A stretch of 21,752 bases of DNA, taken from the IMG/VR virus record IMGVR_UViG_3300028563_000077, positions 1-21,752 of that record. One strand, written 5' to 3'. The notes beneath the pieces were generated by a model. It was not told the DNA's origin, searched no databases, and was given only the letters and a program-made list of their open reading frames with translations. Shown here piece after piece: positions 13,646 to 21,124 of this stretch. Made by a program: the position numbers and the translations under genes. This stretch comes from a virus. The first letter of the stretch is position 1; each line of letters opens with the position of its first letter.

Positions 13646-15603
13646 TGAAAGCAAAGAGCCGGGAGCGAGGGGCGGGGAGCAAGCCGCGCGCAAAGCCGCC
13701 GGCATTCCCGCGGGCGGCCCGGGTGCTGAAATACGCTGTCGACGTGGTGGACGGGCGGATCGAGGCGGGGAACTATGTGCGGCTGGCCTGCCGGCGGCAC
13801 CTGGATGACCTCGAGCAGGGACCCAAGCGCGGGCTGATCTGGCAGCCGGCACAGGCGGAGGCCTGCATCGGGTATTTTGAGGATGTGCTTTTCCTAAGCG
13901 AGGGGGTGCCGTTCAAGCTGGAGGATTTTCAGGCCTTCAACGCGGGGAGCCTCTACGGCTGGTGGCGCGAGGATCCCGACGTGCCGGACACGCTGATCCG
14001 GCGATTTCGCACCTTCTACGGGGAAATGGCCAAGGCCAACGGCAAGACGCCTTTCGCGGCCGGGCTGGGCCTCTACGCCTTGTGGATGTGCTTCGACCCG
14101 TCGCCGGAGGTCTACAGCGCCGCGGCGGACAAGCTGCAGGCGCGGATTTGCTTCGACGATGCCACGGCGATGGTCGAGGCCTCGCCCGAGCTGCGGGGGA
14201 AGATCGAGGTGCTGACGCACTCCCTGACGATCCCAAAAAAGCACGCCCGGTTCCTCCCGCTGTCCAACGAGGACCGGGGCAAACACGGCAAGCGTGTGGC
14301 CTTCGCCTCGCTCGACGAGATCCACGTGCACGAGTCGGCGAAGATGGTCCGCGCCATGGTGGCGGGCACCAAGAACTGCAAGAACGCCCTGATCGTGATG
14401 ATCACCAACTCGGGCCACGACCGGCGCTCGATCTGTTGGAGCTACCACGAGACGGCCCGCAAGATGCTCGAGGGCGCGATGCGCAAGGACGACCTGTTCG
14501 CCTACGTGTGCACGCTCGACCCGTGCCCGCAGTGCGCCGCGCATGGGCGGAAGCAGCCGGACCCGAAATGCAAAAAGTGCGACGACTGGCGCAACCCCAA
14601 GACCTGGATCAAGGCCAATCCCGGCCTCGGCACGATCTGCCGCCGCGGCTACGTGGCCGAGCGCGTCGACCTGGCCAAGCAGATGCCGAGCGAACTGAAC
14701 GACGTGCTGCAGCTGAATTTCTGCCAGTGGACGGAGAGCGCCGGCGGCTGGGCCAACATGCACCAGTGGGACAACGCCTGCCAGGACACCGCCCTGCGGG
14801 TGGAGGCATTTGCCGGCCGGCGGTCGGCGCTGGCCATGGACGCGGCCAACCGGGTGGACGTGACCAGCCTCGTGGTGGTGGCGGAGCGTGAGCCCGGAAG
14901 CGGCACCCTGGACGTGGACAAGCTCGACAAGGCCGCCAAGGAGGCCCTCCAGCAATCGATCGCGCGCCAGGTGGCAGAATCGACTGCCAGCGGGGAGCAG
15001 GGAGCGGGAAGCGAGGAGCTGGCAACGCCGCCGGCAGTGCGCGCACTGTCTGCCGCGGGCTACGTCACGTTCAGCTGGCATTTTGTGCCGGAGGCGATGG
15101 TGCGGAATGCGAGCGCGGCCAACCACGAGGCCTATGCGGAATGGGAGGAGAGCGGGGAGCTGATCGTGACGCCCGGCGCGGTGACGGATTTCGACGTGAT
15201 CGAGGCGAAATTGAAAGAACTGGCGGCGCTGCTGAACGTGATCCGGATGCAATACGACCCGCGGGAGCTGGCGTATTTCATGCAGCGGGTGGCAGTGTGG
15301 GCCTCATTCGAGCTGGTGGAGGTGTCGCAATCGCCGGCGATGATCAGTCAGCCGATGAAGGAGGTGGAGGCGCTGATCGCGGCCGGTCTGATCAAGCACG
15401 ATGGCAACCGGGTGATGCGCTGGATGCTGGCCAACGTGGTGCAGAAAACCACGCGGAGCGGCGGACCGATCAAATACTATTTCCCCACGCGGCCGGAGGA
15501 CGGCAAGAAGATCGACGGCGCGGTGGCGATGATCATGGCCGTGGACGGCATGCTGCGCACCGGCGAGCCGGTGGGCGACCCCGGCGTGATCATGGTGGGG
15601 TGA
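13645..15603 (+). CDS. terL: Terminase large subunit (HK97-type)
   Basis: 652 residues. The packaging ATPase: Walker A-like ANGKTPFAAGLGL (G133-K134-T135), Walker B ASLDEIH (D224, E225). The C-terminal nuclease domain begins with ALAMDAANRVDVTSLVVV. Unusual for this protein is a zinc-ribbon-like insert at residues 289-312: C294-x2-C297 (PCPQC) and C309-x2-C312 (CKKC). Two purine tracts lie in the gene: near the N-terminus (SRERGAGSKPRAK) and between ATPase and nuclease strands (SGEQGAGSEELA, about residues 450-458). The nuclease domain beyond it still continues normally. It pumps DNA into the prohead through the portal encoded just downstream. Confidence 0.93.
   Translation: MKAKSRERGAGSKPRAKPPAFPRAARVLKYAVDVVDGRIEAGNYVRLACRRHLDDLEQGPKRGLIWQPAQAEACIGYFEDVLFLSEGVPFKLEDFQAFNAGSLYGWWREDPDVPDTLIRRFRTFYGEMAKANGKTPFAAGLGLYALWMCFDPSPEVYSAAADKLQARICFDDATAMVEASPELRGKIEVLTHSLTIPKKHARFLPLSNEDRGKHGKRVAFASLDEIHVHESAKMVRAMVAGTKNCKNALIVMITNSGHDRRSICWSYHETARKMLEGAMRKDDLFAYVCTLDPCPQCAAHGRKQPDPKCKKCDDWRNPKTWIKANPGLGTICRRGYVAERVDLAKQMPSELNDVLQLNFCQWTESAGGWANMHQWDNACQDTALRVEAFAGRRSALAMDAANRVDVTSLVVVAEREPGSGTLDVDKLDKAAKEALQQSIARQVAESTASGEQGAGSEELATPPAVRALSAAGYVTFSWHFVPEAMVRNASAANHEAYAEWEESGELIVTPGAVTDFDVIEAKLKELAALLNVIRMQYDPRELAYFMQRVAVWASFELVEVSQSPAMISQPMKEVEALIAAGLIKHDGNRVMRWMLANVVQKTTRSGGPIKYYFPTRPEDGKKIDGAVAMIMAVDGMLRTGEPVGDPGVIMVG
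13651..13684 (+). repeat. Purine-rich low-complexity tract at the start of terL
   Basis: Almost purine-only stretch containing GGGAGCGAGGGGCGGGGAGC, encoding SRERGAGSKP. Similar in kind to 9718-9754, 11010-11036 and 14992-15020. Confidence 0.5.
14992..15020 (+). repeat. Purine-rich low-complexity tract within terL
   Basis: GGGGAGCAGGGAGCGGGAAG then CGAGGAGC, in the nuclease half of the large terminase. In frame, encoding SGEQGAGSEE. Probably a recently inserted simple repeat that the protein tolerates as a loop. Confidence 0.5.
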
Positions 15604-15620
15604 CGGGGAGAAATTACCCA

Positions 15621-15803
15621 ATGAACCAAACGAATGAAAAGCCAAGGATTGTAGGCCGGATCTGCTTTGGCGTTCCATCCGGCCAGCCCGCGACACGGGA
15701 GGATATATTCGCCTGGCTGGTCGCCGCCGGCGTGAATGTCAGCCGCGATCAAATATCGGTTTGCAAGCTGCCTCCGCCGGATTCACGGGCAAAAAGTTTG
15801 TAG
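15621..15803 (+). CDS. Small protein of unknown function
   Basis: 60 residues. The ATG at 15621 has a good ribosome binding site (GGGGAG, 15605-15610). The sequence KPRIVGRICFGVPSGQPATR then DIFAWLVAAGVNV and DQISVCKLPPP reads like a short alpha/beta unit. Not recognised. It lies between the large terminase and the portal gene; 101 bases (15804-15904) behind it carry no convincing gene. Confidence 0.55.
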   Translation: MNQTNEKPRIVGRICFGVPSGQPATREDIFAWLVAAGVNVSRDQISVCKLPPPDSRAKSL

Positions 15804-15904
15804 GAGAATGGGGGACTTTGTGGAAGTTGCGTGGAGTATGGGCGGAAAAGGCTGAATTTTCTAGAACGTCTCGCGAATCGGGTCGCGGAGTGGACGCGGG
15901 GTAA

Positions 15905-17275
15905 ATGCGCACTCCTGCCGAACATTCCGAACACGGTGAAGCCGCCAGCAATGGCGGTAGGGGCATGGGTGCGTTTTTCAGAAATGCGCTGTTTGGCTAC
16001 AGGTTCGCCCGCGAGATCCGCAGCGGCACCTCGACCTTCACCGAGCCGGCGGAGTGGCTGCTGCAGGTCTTCGGCACGCAGTCGAAGTCGGGCGCGATCG
16101 TCAACGAGAACTCGGCGCTGACCGTCGCCACCTTCGCGGCGTGTGTGAACATCATGTGCTCGGCGCTGGCCACGCCGCCGCTGCGGCTGATGAAGCGCAC
16201 CCCGGTGGGCGCCATGCCGTGTGACGGGCAGGGGAAGCACCCCTTCCACCCGCTGTATTTCCTCGTGAACCACGAGCCCAACGGTGACCAGACGAGCTAC
16301 CGCTGGCGCTCGTTCCGCCAGGCCTGCCTGTGCCTCGGGGGCAACGCCTACACGCGGATCATCCGCAACAAGTATTTCGAGGTGGAGGAGCTGAAACCCA
16401 TGCTGCCGTTCAAGACGCAGCCGCGGGCGCTCTCGGGCCGCGGGGTGGATGGGCAGGTGGTGTTCCGCTACCAGGGCGAGGTGCTCCAGCCATGGGAGGT
16501 GCTGCACAACCGGGGCATTTCCACCGACGGGTTTTTCGGCATCTCGCCCATCCGCGCCCTGCGCGAATCGCTCGGCCTGGCGCTGACCATGCAGGAGTTC
16601 ACGGCGCGGACCTTCATCAACGGCAACCGCCAGCCCGGCGTGCTCTCGGCCCCGACCACCATGAACGCCGAGAAGATGAAGGAGTTCCTGAAAAACTACA
16701 TGGACGCCAACGCCGGCGCCCAGAACGCGGGCAAGACGCCGCTGTTCACCGGCGGGGTGACCTGGACCGCGGCGGGCTTCTCCAACCAGGACGCCGAGCT
16801 GCTGCTGAACAAGAACTACGAAAAAAGCGAGATCGCCTCGTGGTTCCGCATCCCGCTCGTGCTGCTGGGCGACACCGAAAAGACCTCGAGCTGGGGAACG
16901 GGCATCCAGCAGCTGATGCTCGGCTTCGTCGAATGGACCCTCAAGCCGTGGGCGCGCAGCGACGAGCAGGAGCTGGACCGCTCGCTGCTGACCAAGGAGG
17001 AGAAGCTGGCGGGATATTTTTTCCAGTACGATTTCACCGACCTGCTGGCCGGCACGCCCGGCGACCAGGCGAAGTTTTTCCAGACGCTGTTCCAGTGCGG
17101 GGCCGCGACGAGCAACGAGATCCGCAAGGCCTTTGGCGACACCGAACTGCCCGACGGGCCGGCCAACGGCCGCTACGTGCCGGTGAACATGATGCTCGAC
17201 ACCGATCCTCGCCCGGCCGCCGTGCCCGCCGGCGCCAAGGAACCAGCCAACAAGCCCGGAGAAAACGAACCATGA
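15905..17275 (+). CDS. Phage portal protein (HK97 family)
   Basis: 456 residues from the ATG at 15905 (an alternative ATG at 15965 gives MGAFFRNALFGYRFAREIRS, also a usual portal opening). The dodecameric ring sits at one capsid vertex and is the gate for DNA. Visible landmarks: NSALTVATFAACVNIMCSAL, the conserved part of the N-terminal domain; LQPWEVLHNRGIS and GISPIRALRESLGLALTMQE; a NGNRQPGVL loop; ESLL-type hydrophobics near the end. Its stop overlaps the next gene by 4 bases. The Pro/Ala-rich C-terminal tail (DTDPRPAAVPAGAKEPANKP) is typical. Start choice is uncertain. Confidence 0.93.
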   Translation: MRTPAEHSEHGEAASNGGRGMGAFFRNALFGYRFAREIRSGTSTFTEPAEWLLQVFGTQSKSGAIVNENSALTVATFAACVNIMCSALATPPLRLMKRTPVGAMPCDGQGKHPFHPLYFLVNHEPNGDQTSYRWRSFRQACLCLGGNAYTRIIRNKYFEVEELKPMLPFKTQPRALSGRGVDGQVVFRYQGEVLQPWEVLHNRGISTDGFFGISPIRALRESLGLALTMQEFTARTFINGNRQPGVLSAPTTMNAEKMKEFLKNYMDANAGAQNAGKTPLFTGGVTWTAAGFSNQDAELLLNKNYEKSEIASWFRIPLVLLGDTEKTSSWGTGIQQLMLGFVEWTLKPWARSDEQELDRSLLTKEEKLAGYFFQYDFTDLLAGTPGDQAKFFQTLFQCGAATSNEIRKAFGDTELPDGPANGRYVPVNMMLDTDPRPAAVPAGAKEPANKPGENEP

Positions 17276-18204
17276 AACCCGAATGCCGCGCCCGCAAGGG
17301 CATCGAGAAACGAGAACTGTCCGCCGACGAGAAGGCCGCCGGCCATGTCGGCGCGCTCCGCGGCCAGATCCCCTACAACAGCGACAGCGGCGAGCTGCGC
17401 GACCGCGGGCTGAACAGCGGCCGGCCCTTCATCGAGCGCATGGCGCCCGACTGCTTCAAGCGCAGCCTGGCGGAGGATGCCGACCAGATGGGCTTTGCCG
17501 GGCACACGGACGACCCGCTCTGCGCCTTCGCCCGGGCCGGCGTGAACCTGACCTTCACCGAGAGCCGCGACGGGCTGGCGTGGGAGGCCCTGGTGCCCGA
17601 CACCGCGGCCGGCCGGGACCTGATGCGGCTGGTCGACACCAAGATCATCCGCGGGGCGAGCTTCGAGTTCAACGTCGAGGCGGCCGGGGAGACCTGGGAA
17701 AAGCGCGACGGGAAGGACACGCGCACCATCACCGCCGCGCGCCTCTACACCGTCAACCCCGTGGCATGGCCGGCGTATGACGACAGCGAGCTCACCGTGT
17801 CGATGCGCGGCCTCCGCGGCGGCCGCGACCGCCGCGGGTACTACGCCTACCAGGACGAGGACTACCTGTGGGCCGACGGCAACATGACGCCCGACACGGC
17901 CTATGCGCTCTGCTCGCTCGGCCGCGAGGTGACGGAGCTTTCCGAGGCGCTCGACTACCTGCGCGACAACCCCGCCGGCGCGCACACGGCCTATGCGACC
18001 GCCGAGGCGGCCGAGGCCGCCAAGACCATCACCACGCTCACCGAGTGGCTGGCCGCCAACGGCGCCAAGGTGCCCGAGGCGCTGGCCGACCGCGCCAAGG
18101 CCACGACCACCGAAGCCAGAAAACTTTCCCCGTCCACCGATGCCTCAAGGGAGCGGCGTCGGCGGGCCCTCAGCCTCGCTCCCGTTTCACCGCTAGTTGC
18201 TTAA
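17272..18204 (+). CDS. Prohead protease (HK97 family)
   Basis: 310 residues from the ATG overlapping the portal stop; GGAG 12 bases upstream. Serine protease of the herpesvirus-assemblin fold that matures the capsid. The catalytic His is H78 in MGFAGHTDDP and the Ser is S130 in IIRGASFEFNV, in the usual order and spacing. The C-terminal ~100 residues are low in complexity (Ala-rich helices) and may be a scaffold-like domain. It sits between portal and capsid protein as in HK97-type phages. Confidence 0.92.
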   Translation: MKPECRARKGIEKRELSADEKAAGHVGALRGQIPYNSDSGELRDRGLNSGRPFIERMAPDCFKRSLAEDADQMGFAGHTDDPLCAFARAGVNLTFTESRDGLAWEALVPDTAAGRDLMRLVDTKIIRGASFEFNVEAAGETWEKRDGKDTRTITAARLYTVNPVAWPAYDDSELTVSMRGLRGGRDRRGYYAYQDEDYLWADGNMTPDTAYALCSLGREVTELSEALDYLRDNPAGAHTAYATAEAAEAAKTITTLTEWLAANGAKVPEALADRAKATTTEARKLSPSTDASRERRRRALSLAPVSPLVA

Positions 18205-18216
18205 CCAATCCATCAC

Positions 18217-19611
18217 ATGGACCCGAAGAAGATCAAGGAACTGAACGAACAGCGGGGCGCGAAATACAAAGATTTTGTCGCCCTTTCCGACAAGGACAAC
18301 CTCACCGCCGACGAGAAGACGAAGTTCGGCACCCTCGAGAGCGAGATCCGCGGCATCGATGAACAGCTGACCCGCGCCGCCACGGCGCTGGCGCTCGCCA
18401 GCTCGAAGCCGATCGACCTTTCCGTGCGGGAGGAGCGCGACATCGCGACTTTCGACATCGGCAAGGTGCTTCGCTCGATGGCCGCCAGCCTGGGCGGCCG
18501 CGCCGTCGCGCTCGATGGCGTCGAGAAGGAGATGGTGGAGGAGGGCGACAAGGAGGTGCGCGAGGCCCAGATCGGCGTCTCGAAGGGCGTCACGCTCCCC
18601 CGCGTGCTCTGCCGCCGGCAGGATCGCGGCGTGCGCCGCGGCCTGCGCGAGGGCCGCGCCATGACGGCCACCGGCACCACGTCGACCACGGGTGACCAGG
18701 GCGGCATGACCGTCGCCACCACGCCGCTGGGCCTGCTGGACGACTTCTACAACGCGCTGGTGCTCGAGCAGGCCGGCATCACCGTGCTCGAGGGGCTGCG
18801 CGGCAACGTGAACTTCCCCCGGTTCGTGAAGGACAGCGACCCGGCGCACAAGACGGAGAACGCCAGCGCCGGCGCCTATGCCGGCACCACGGCGATGCTC
18901 TCGCTCTCGCCGAAGCGCCTCCCGGTCTACCAGGACATCTCCGAGCAGCTGCTGATGCAGTCGCCCGCGGCGATCGAGACGGTGATCCGCAACAACCTGA
19001 CCGCCCAGCTCGCGGCGGAGATCGAGAACATGTTCCTGAACGGCTCCGGCGGCAGCGGCCAGCCGGCGGGCATCCTCGATGCCAGCGCCTACACGCTGAG
19101 CACCGTCTATGCCGGCGGCGCCAGCGTGGTCGGCACGAACGCCGACGGTGCGGCGCAGGTCTACCGCGACTGGACCCGCCTGCGGACCGCCGTGGCGAAG
19201 AACAACGCCCTCCGCGGGCGCTGCGCCTTCGTCACCAACTCGCAGGTGGTCGGCCAGGCGTTCGAGACCAAGCGCGGCCTGATCACCCCGAGCGACACCA
19301 ACCCGACCGACTCCCGCATGATCATCGATGATGCGGAGACGATGCGGGTGGCGGGTTTCCCGGTGTTCGAGACCAACAGCTGCCCGGCGACCCTCACGAA
19401 GGGCGCCAGCTCCGGCATCCTCTCGGCCAACGTCTTCGCCAACTGGCAGGACTACTACGCCGGGTTCTGGAGCGGGATCAACCTCGAGCTCCTGCGCGAT
19501 GCCACGATCGGCATCCAGGGCCTCTACCGGCTCGCCCTGGCGGTCTACTACGACGGCGGCATCGTCCGCCCGAAGTCGTTCGCCAAGTGCATCGACATCA
19601 ACGCGCCGTAA
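18217..19611 (+). CDS. Major capsid protein (HK97 fold)
   Basis: 464 residues. The N-terminal ~70 residues are highly charged helix (MDPKKIKELNEQRGAKYKDF on), a scaffolding delta-like domain that the neighbouring protease would remove. The core reads as the HK97 fold: GGMTVATTPLGLLDDFYNAL, NVNFPRFV, the E-loop-like LSPKRLPVYQDISEQLLMQS, a P-domain helix, IENMFLNGSGGSGQPAGILD, and FWSGINLELLRDATIGIQGL near the end. Part of the block portal-protease-capsid and followed by a strong terminator. No cleavage site is obvious by eye. Confidence 0.94.
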   Translation: MDPKKIKELNEQRGAKYKDFVALSDKDNLTADEKTKFGTLESEIRGIDEQLTRAATALALASSKPIDLSVREERDIATFDIGKVLRSMAASLGGRAVALDGVEKEMVEEGDKEVREAQIGVSKGVTLPRVLCRRQDRGVRRGLREGRAMTATGTTSTTGDQGGMTVATTPLGLLDDFYNALVLEQAGITVLEGLRGNVNFPRFVKDSDPAHKTENASAGAYAGTTAMLSLSPKRLPVYQDISEQLLMQSPAAIETVIRNNLTAQLAAEIENMFLNGSGGSGQPAGILDASAYTLSTVYAGGASVVGTNADGAAQVYRDWTRLRTAVAKNNALRGRCAFVTNSQVVGQAFETKRGLITPSDTNPTDSRMIIDDAETMRVAGFPVFETNSCPATLTKGASSGILSANVFANWQDYYAGFWSGINLELLRDATIGIQGLYRLALAVYYDGGIVRPKSFAKCIDINAP

Positions 19612-19635
19612 GCCACGCCGCGTTTTGACCCTTCG

Positions 19636-19667
19636 CCCTGCCGTGCCTTCGGGCCGGCGGGGTTTTT
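19636..19667 (+). terminator. Intrinsic terminator after the capsid gene
   Basis: Stem CCCTGCCG-T-GCC pairs with GGCCGGCGGGG (one bulged T) around a UUCG tetraloop and is followed by TTTTT (19663-19667). A classic rho-independent terminator that closes the capsid operon and separates it from the beta-rich virion genes. Confidence 0.85.
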
Positions 19668-19705
19668 GGGTGAAGAGACCGCCGTAAATTGAACTCAAAC
19701 CACAA

Positions 19706-20545
19706 ATGAAACACCTGAACATCTCGCCCAGCCAGTCACTCGCCGCGACGGGCGGCGGCATCGACGTCGACATCTCCGCGCAAATCAAGCGCGGGCGCTT
19801 TGTCTTCAACTCGCTCAACACCGCCGGCACCGCGCCGACGCATGCCCGCAAGCTGCAGGGCAGCCAGGCCCCCGCCCGCGGCCTGGAGCAGTCCACCGTC
19901 GGCGTCACCGACAACAAGCTGAACAGCGGCGCCACCACCAACGTGAAGCTCGGGCTGGCCTTCACCCAGAGCGGGGCCCGGCAGATCAAGCGCGTGGCGC
20001 TGCGGCTCAAGAATCCCGGCACCATCACCTCGGGCAAGAAGCTCACGCTGACGATCAACACCAACAGCGCGGGCTCGCCCTCGGCCACGGTGCTCGGCAC
20101 GGCCGACACGGTGCTCTGCTCGACCATCGGCACCGCCTACTCGTGGGTGGTCTTCAACTTCGCCAAGCCGGTCGACCTGGCCGACGCCACGCTCTACCAC
20201 CTGGTGCTCGCCTGCGACTACACGGCGGATGCCACCAACTGCATCTACTGGCGCAGCCTCACGGTGGCCAGCAGCGGCACGGTGGAGACCTACAATGCCA
20301 CCAGCTGGGCCGCGGTGACCGCCACCGAGGGCTTCGAGGTATACGTCGACCAATACAACTTTGCCGACATCAGCGGCGCCACGCAGACCGGCGCCAGCGA
20401 CACGGTGACGGTGGACGAGTCCATCGAGGTGGACGTCGACCAGCTGCCGCCGTTCGTGCGCGTGTACGACACGATCGGGGGCTCGAGCAACCCGGCGTTC
20501 GTGGCCAGCTGCAACCTGATCTCGTCCGGCACGGTGCAATCCTGA
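19706..20545 (+). CDS. Beta-rich phage virion protein (choice-of-anchor-like domain)
   Basis: 279 residues. Residues ~75-225 read like a large beta sandwich of a kind often found in virion and surface proteins: LGLAFTQSGARQIKRVALRL, KLTLTINTNSAGSPSATVLG, SWVVFNFAKPVDLADATLYH, LVLACDYTADATNCIYWRSL and an ending EGFEVYVDQYNF. This recalls choice-of-anchor or carbohydrate-binding-like domains. It follows the capsid operon terminator, so it may decorate the capsid or be a tail protein. Not assigned to a named family. Confidence 0.7.
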   Translation: MKHLNISPSQSLAATGGGIDVDISAQIKRGRFVFNSLNTAGTAPTHARKLQGSQAPARGLEQSTVGVTDNKLNSGATTNVKLGLAFTQSGARQIKRVALRLKNPGTITSGKKLTLTINTNSAGSPSATVLGTADTVLCSTIGTAYSWVVFNFAKPVDLADATLYHLVLACDYTADATNCIYWRSLTVASSGTVETYNATSWAAVTATEGFEVYVDQYNFADISGATQTGASDTVTVDESIEVDVDQLPPFVRVYDTIGGSSNPAFVASCNLISSGTVQS

Positions 20546-20550
20546 CCGCC

Positions 20551-20829
20551 ATGGATACGCACCTCCGCATCAAGCAGAACGTGGACTGCCGCGGCCGCCA
20601 CCTGGCGGCCGGGCAGGTCGTGGCGCGGGCCGAGCTCACGCGCAAGCAGCTCGATGACCTGCTGGAGAACGGCTTTGCCGCGCCCTGCCCGGCCCCGGCG
20701 GATCCAACCCCGCCGGCCGCGCCCGTGCTCGAGCAGGCCGCCACGCCGCCCATCGCGAGAAGGCCACCACCCGCCGCCGCGGGTGAATGTAAACCAATAG
20801 TATACTGCCCACCGCCGCCCGAAACATGA
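20551..20829 (+). CDS. Small phage protein, proline-rich tail
   Basis: 92 residues. N-terminal ~45 residues (MDTHLRIKQNVDCRGRHLAA then AELTRKQLDDLLENG) form a compact fold seen in short phage capsid-region proteins of unknown role; the remainder is a disordered Pro/Ala tail. The stop overlaps the next ATG (ATGA). No Shine-Dalgarno sequence is visible. Confidence 0.6.
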   Translation: MDTHLRIKQNVDCRGRHLAAGQVVARAELTRKQLDDLLENGFAAPCPAPADPTPPAAPVLEQAATPPIARRPPPAAAGECKPIVYCPPPPET

Positions 20830-21113
20830 AGACCAACCCGACCCAACTCGACCTCGTGCCGTTGACCGGCAGCCTCACGCCCGGCACGGGCGGCGCCCGG
20901 CTCTCCGCCGTGGACAACTGGGTTTACTCCGTGCTGATCGTGTCGGCGGATGGCGCCACGATCTACGTGGGCGACTCGGTGGCCCAGGTGTCCCCCGCCG
21001 GGGTGTCCTTCCCCGCGCTGCCCGGCTGCGCCTACAACCTGAAAAACATCTGGGTGAAGGGCGCGACGTCGGGCGACGTGGCCAACTGGATGGCCGTGGT
21101 GATCAACCAGTGA
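20826..21113 (+). CDS. Small beta-rich phage protein
   Basis: 95 residues from an ATG in an ATGA overlap. A single beta-sandwich-like unit with alternating strands (WVYSVLIVSADGATIYVGDS, SFPALPGCAYNLKNIWVKGA) and no long helix. The fold type suggests a minor virion or decoration protein, but no family is recognised. Confidence 0.7.
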   Translation: MKTNPTQLDLVPLTGSLTPGTGGARLSAVDNWVYSVLIVSADGATIYVGDSVAQVSPAGVSFPALPGCAYNLKNIWVKGATSGDVANWMAVVINQ

Positions 21114-21124
21114 AAACCCGCACC

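Noticed and set aside
13894-15252. 452-residue minus-strand frame opposite terL
   Set aside because: Opposite the large terminase with clear Walker motifs; composition is that of a shadow.
15831-16121. 96-residue frame at the portal start
   Set aside because: Out of frame with the portal gene and overlapping it; the portal frame has clear family motifs.
18193-20133. 646-residue minus-strand frame opposite capsid genes
   Set aside because: Covers the capsid gene, its terminator and the next gene; the composition is Arg/Gly/Val-rich shadow text.
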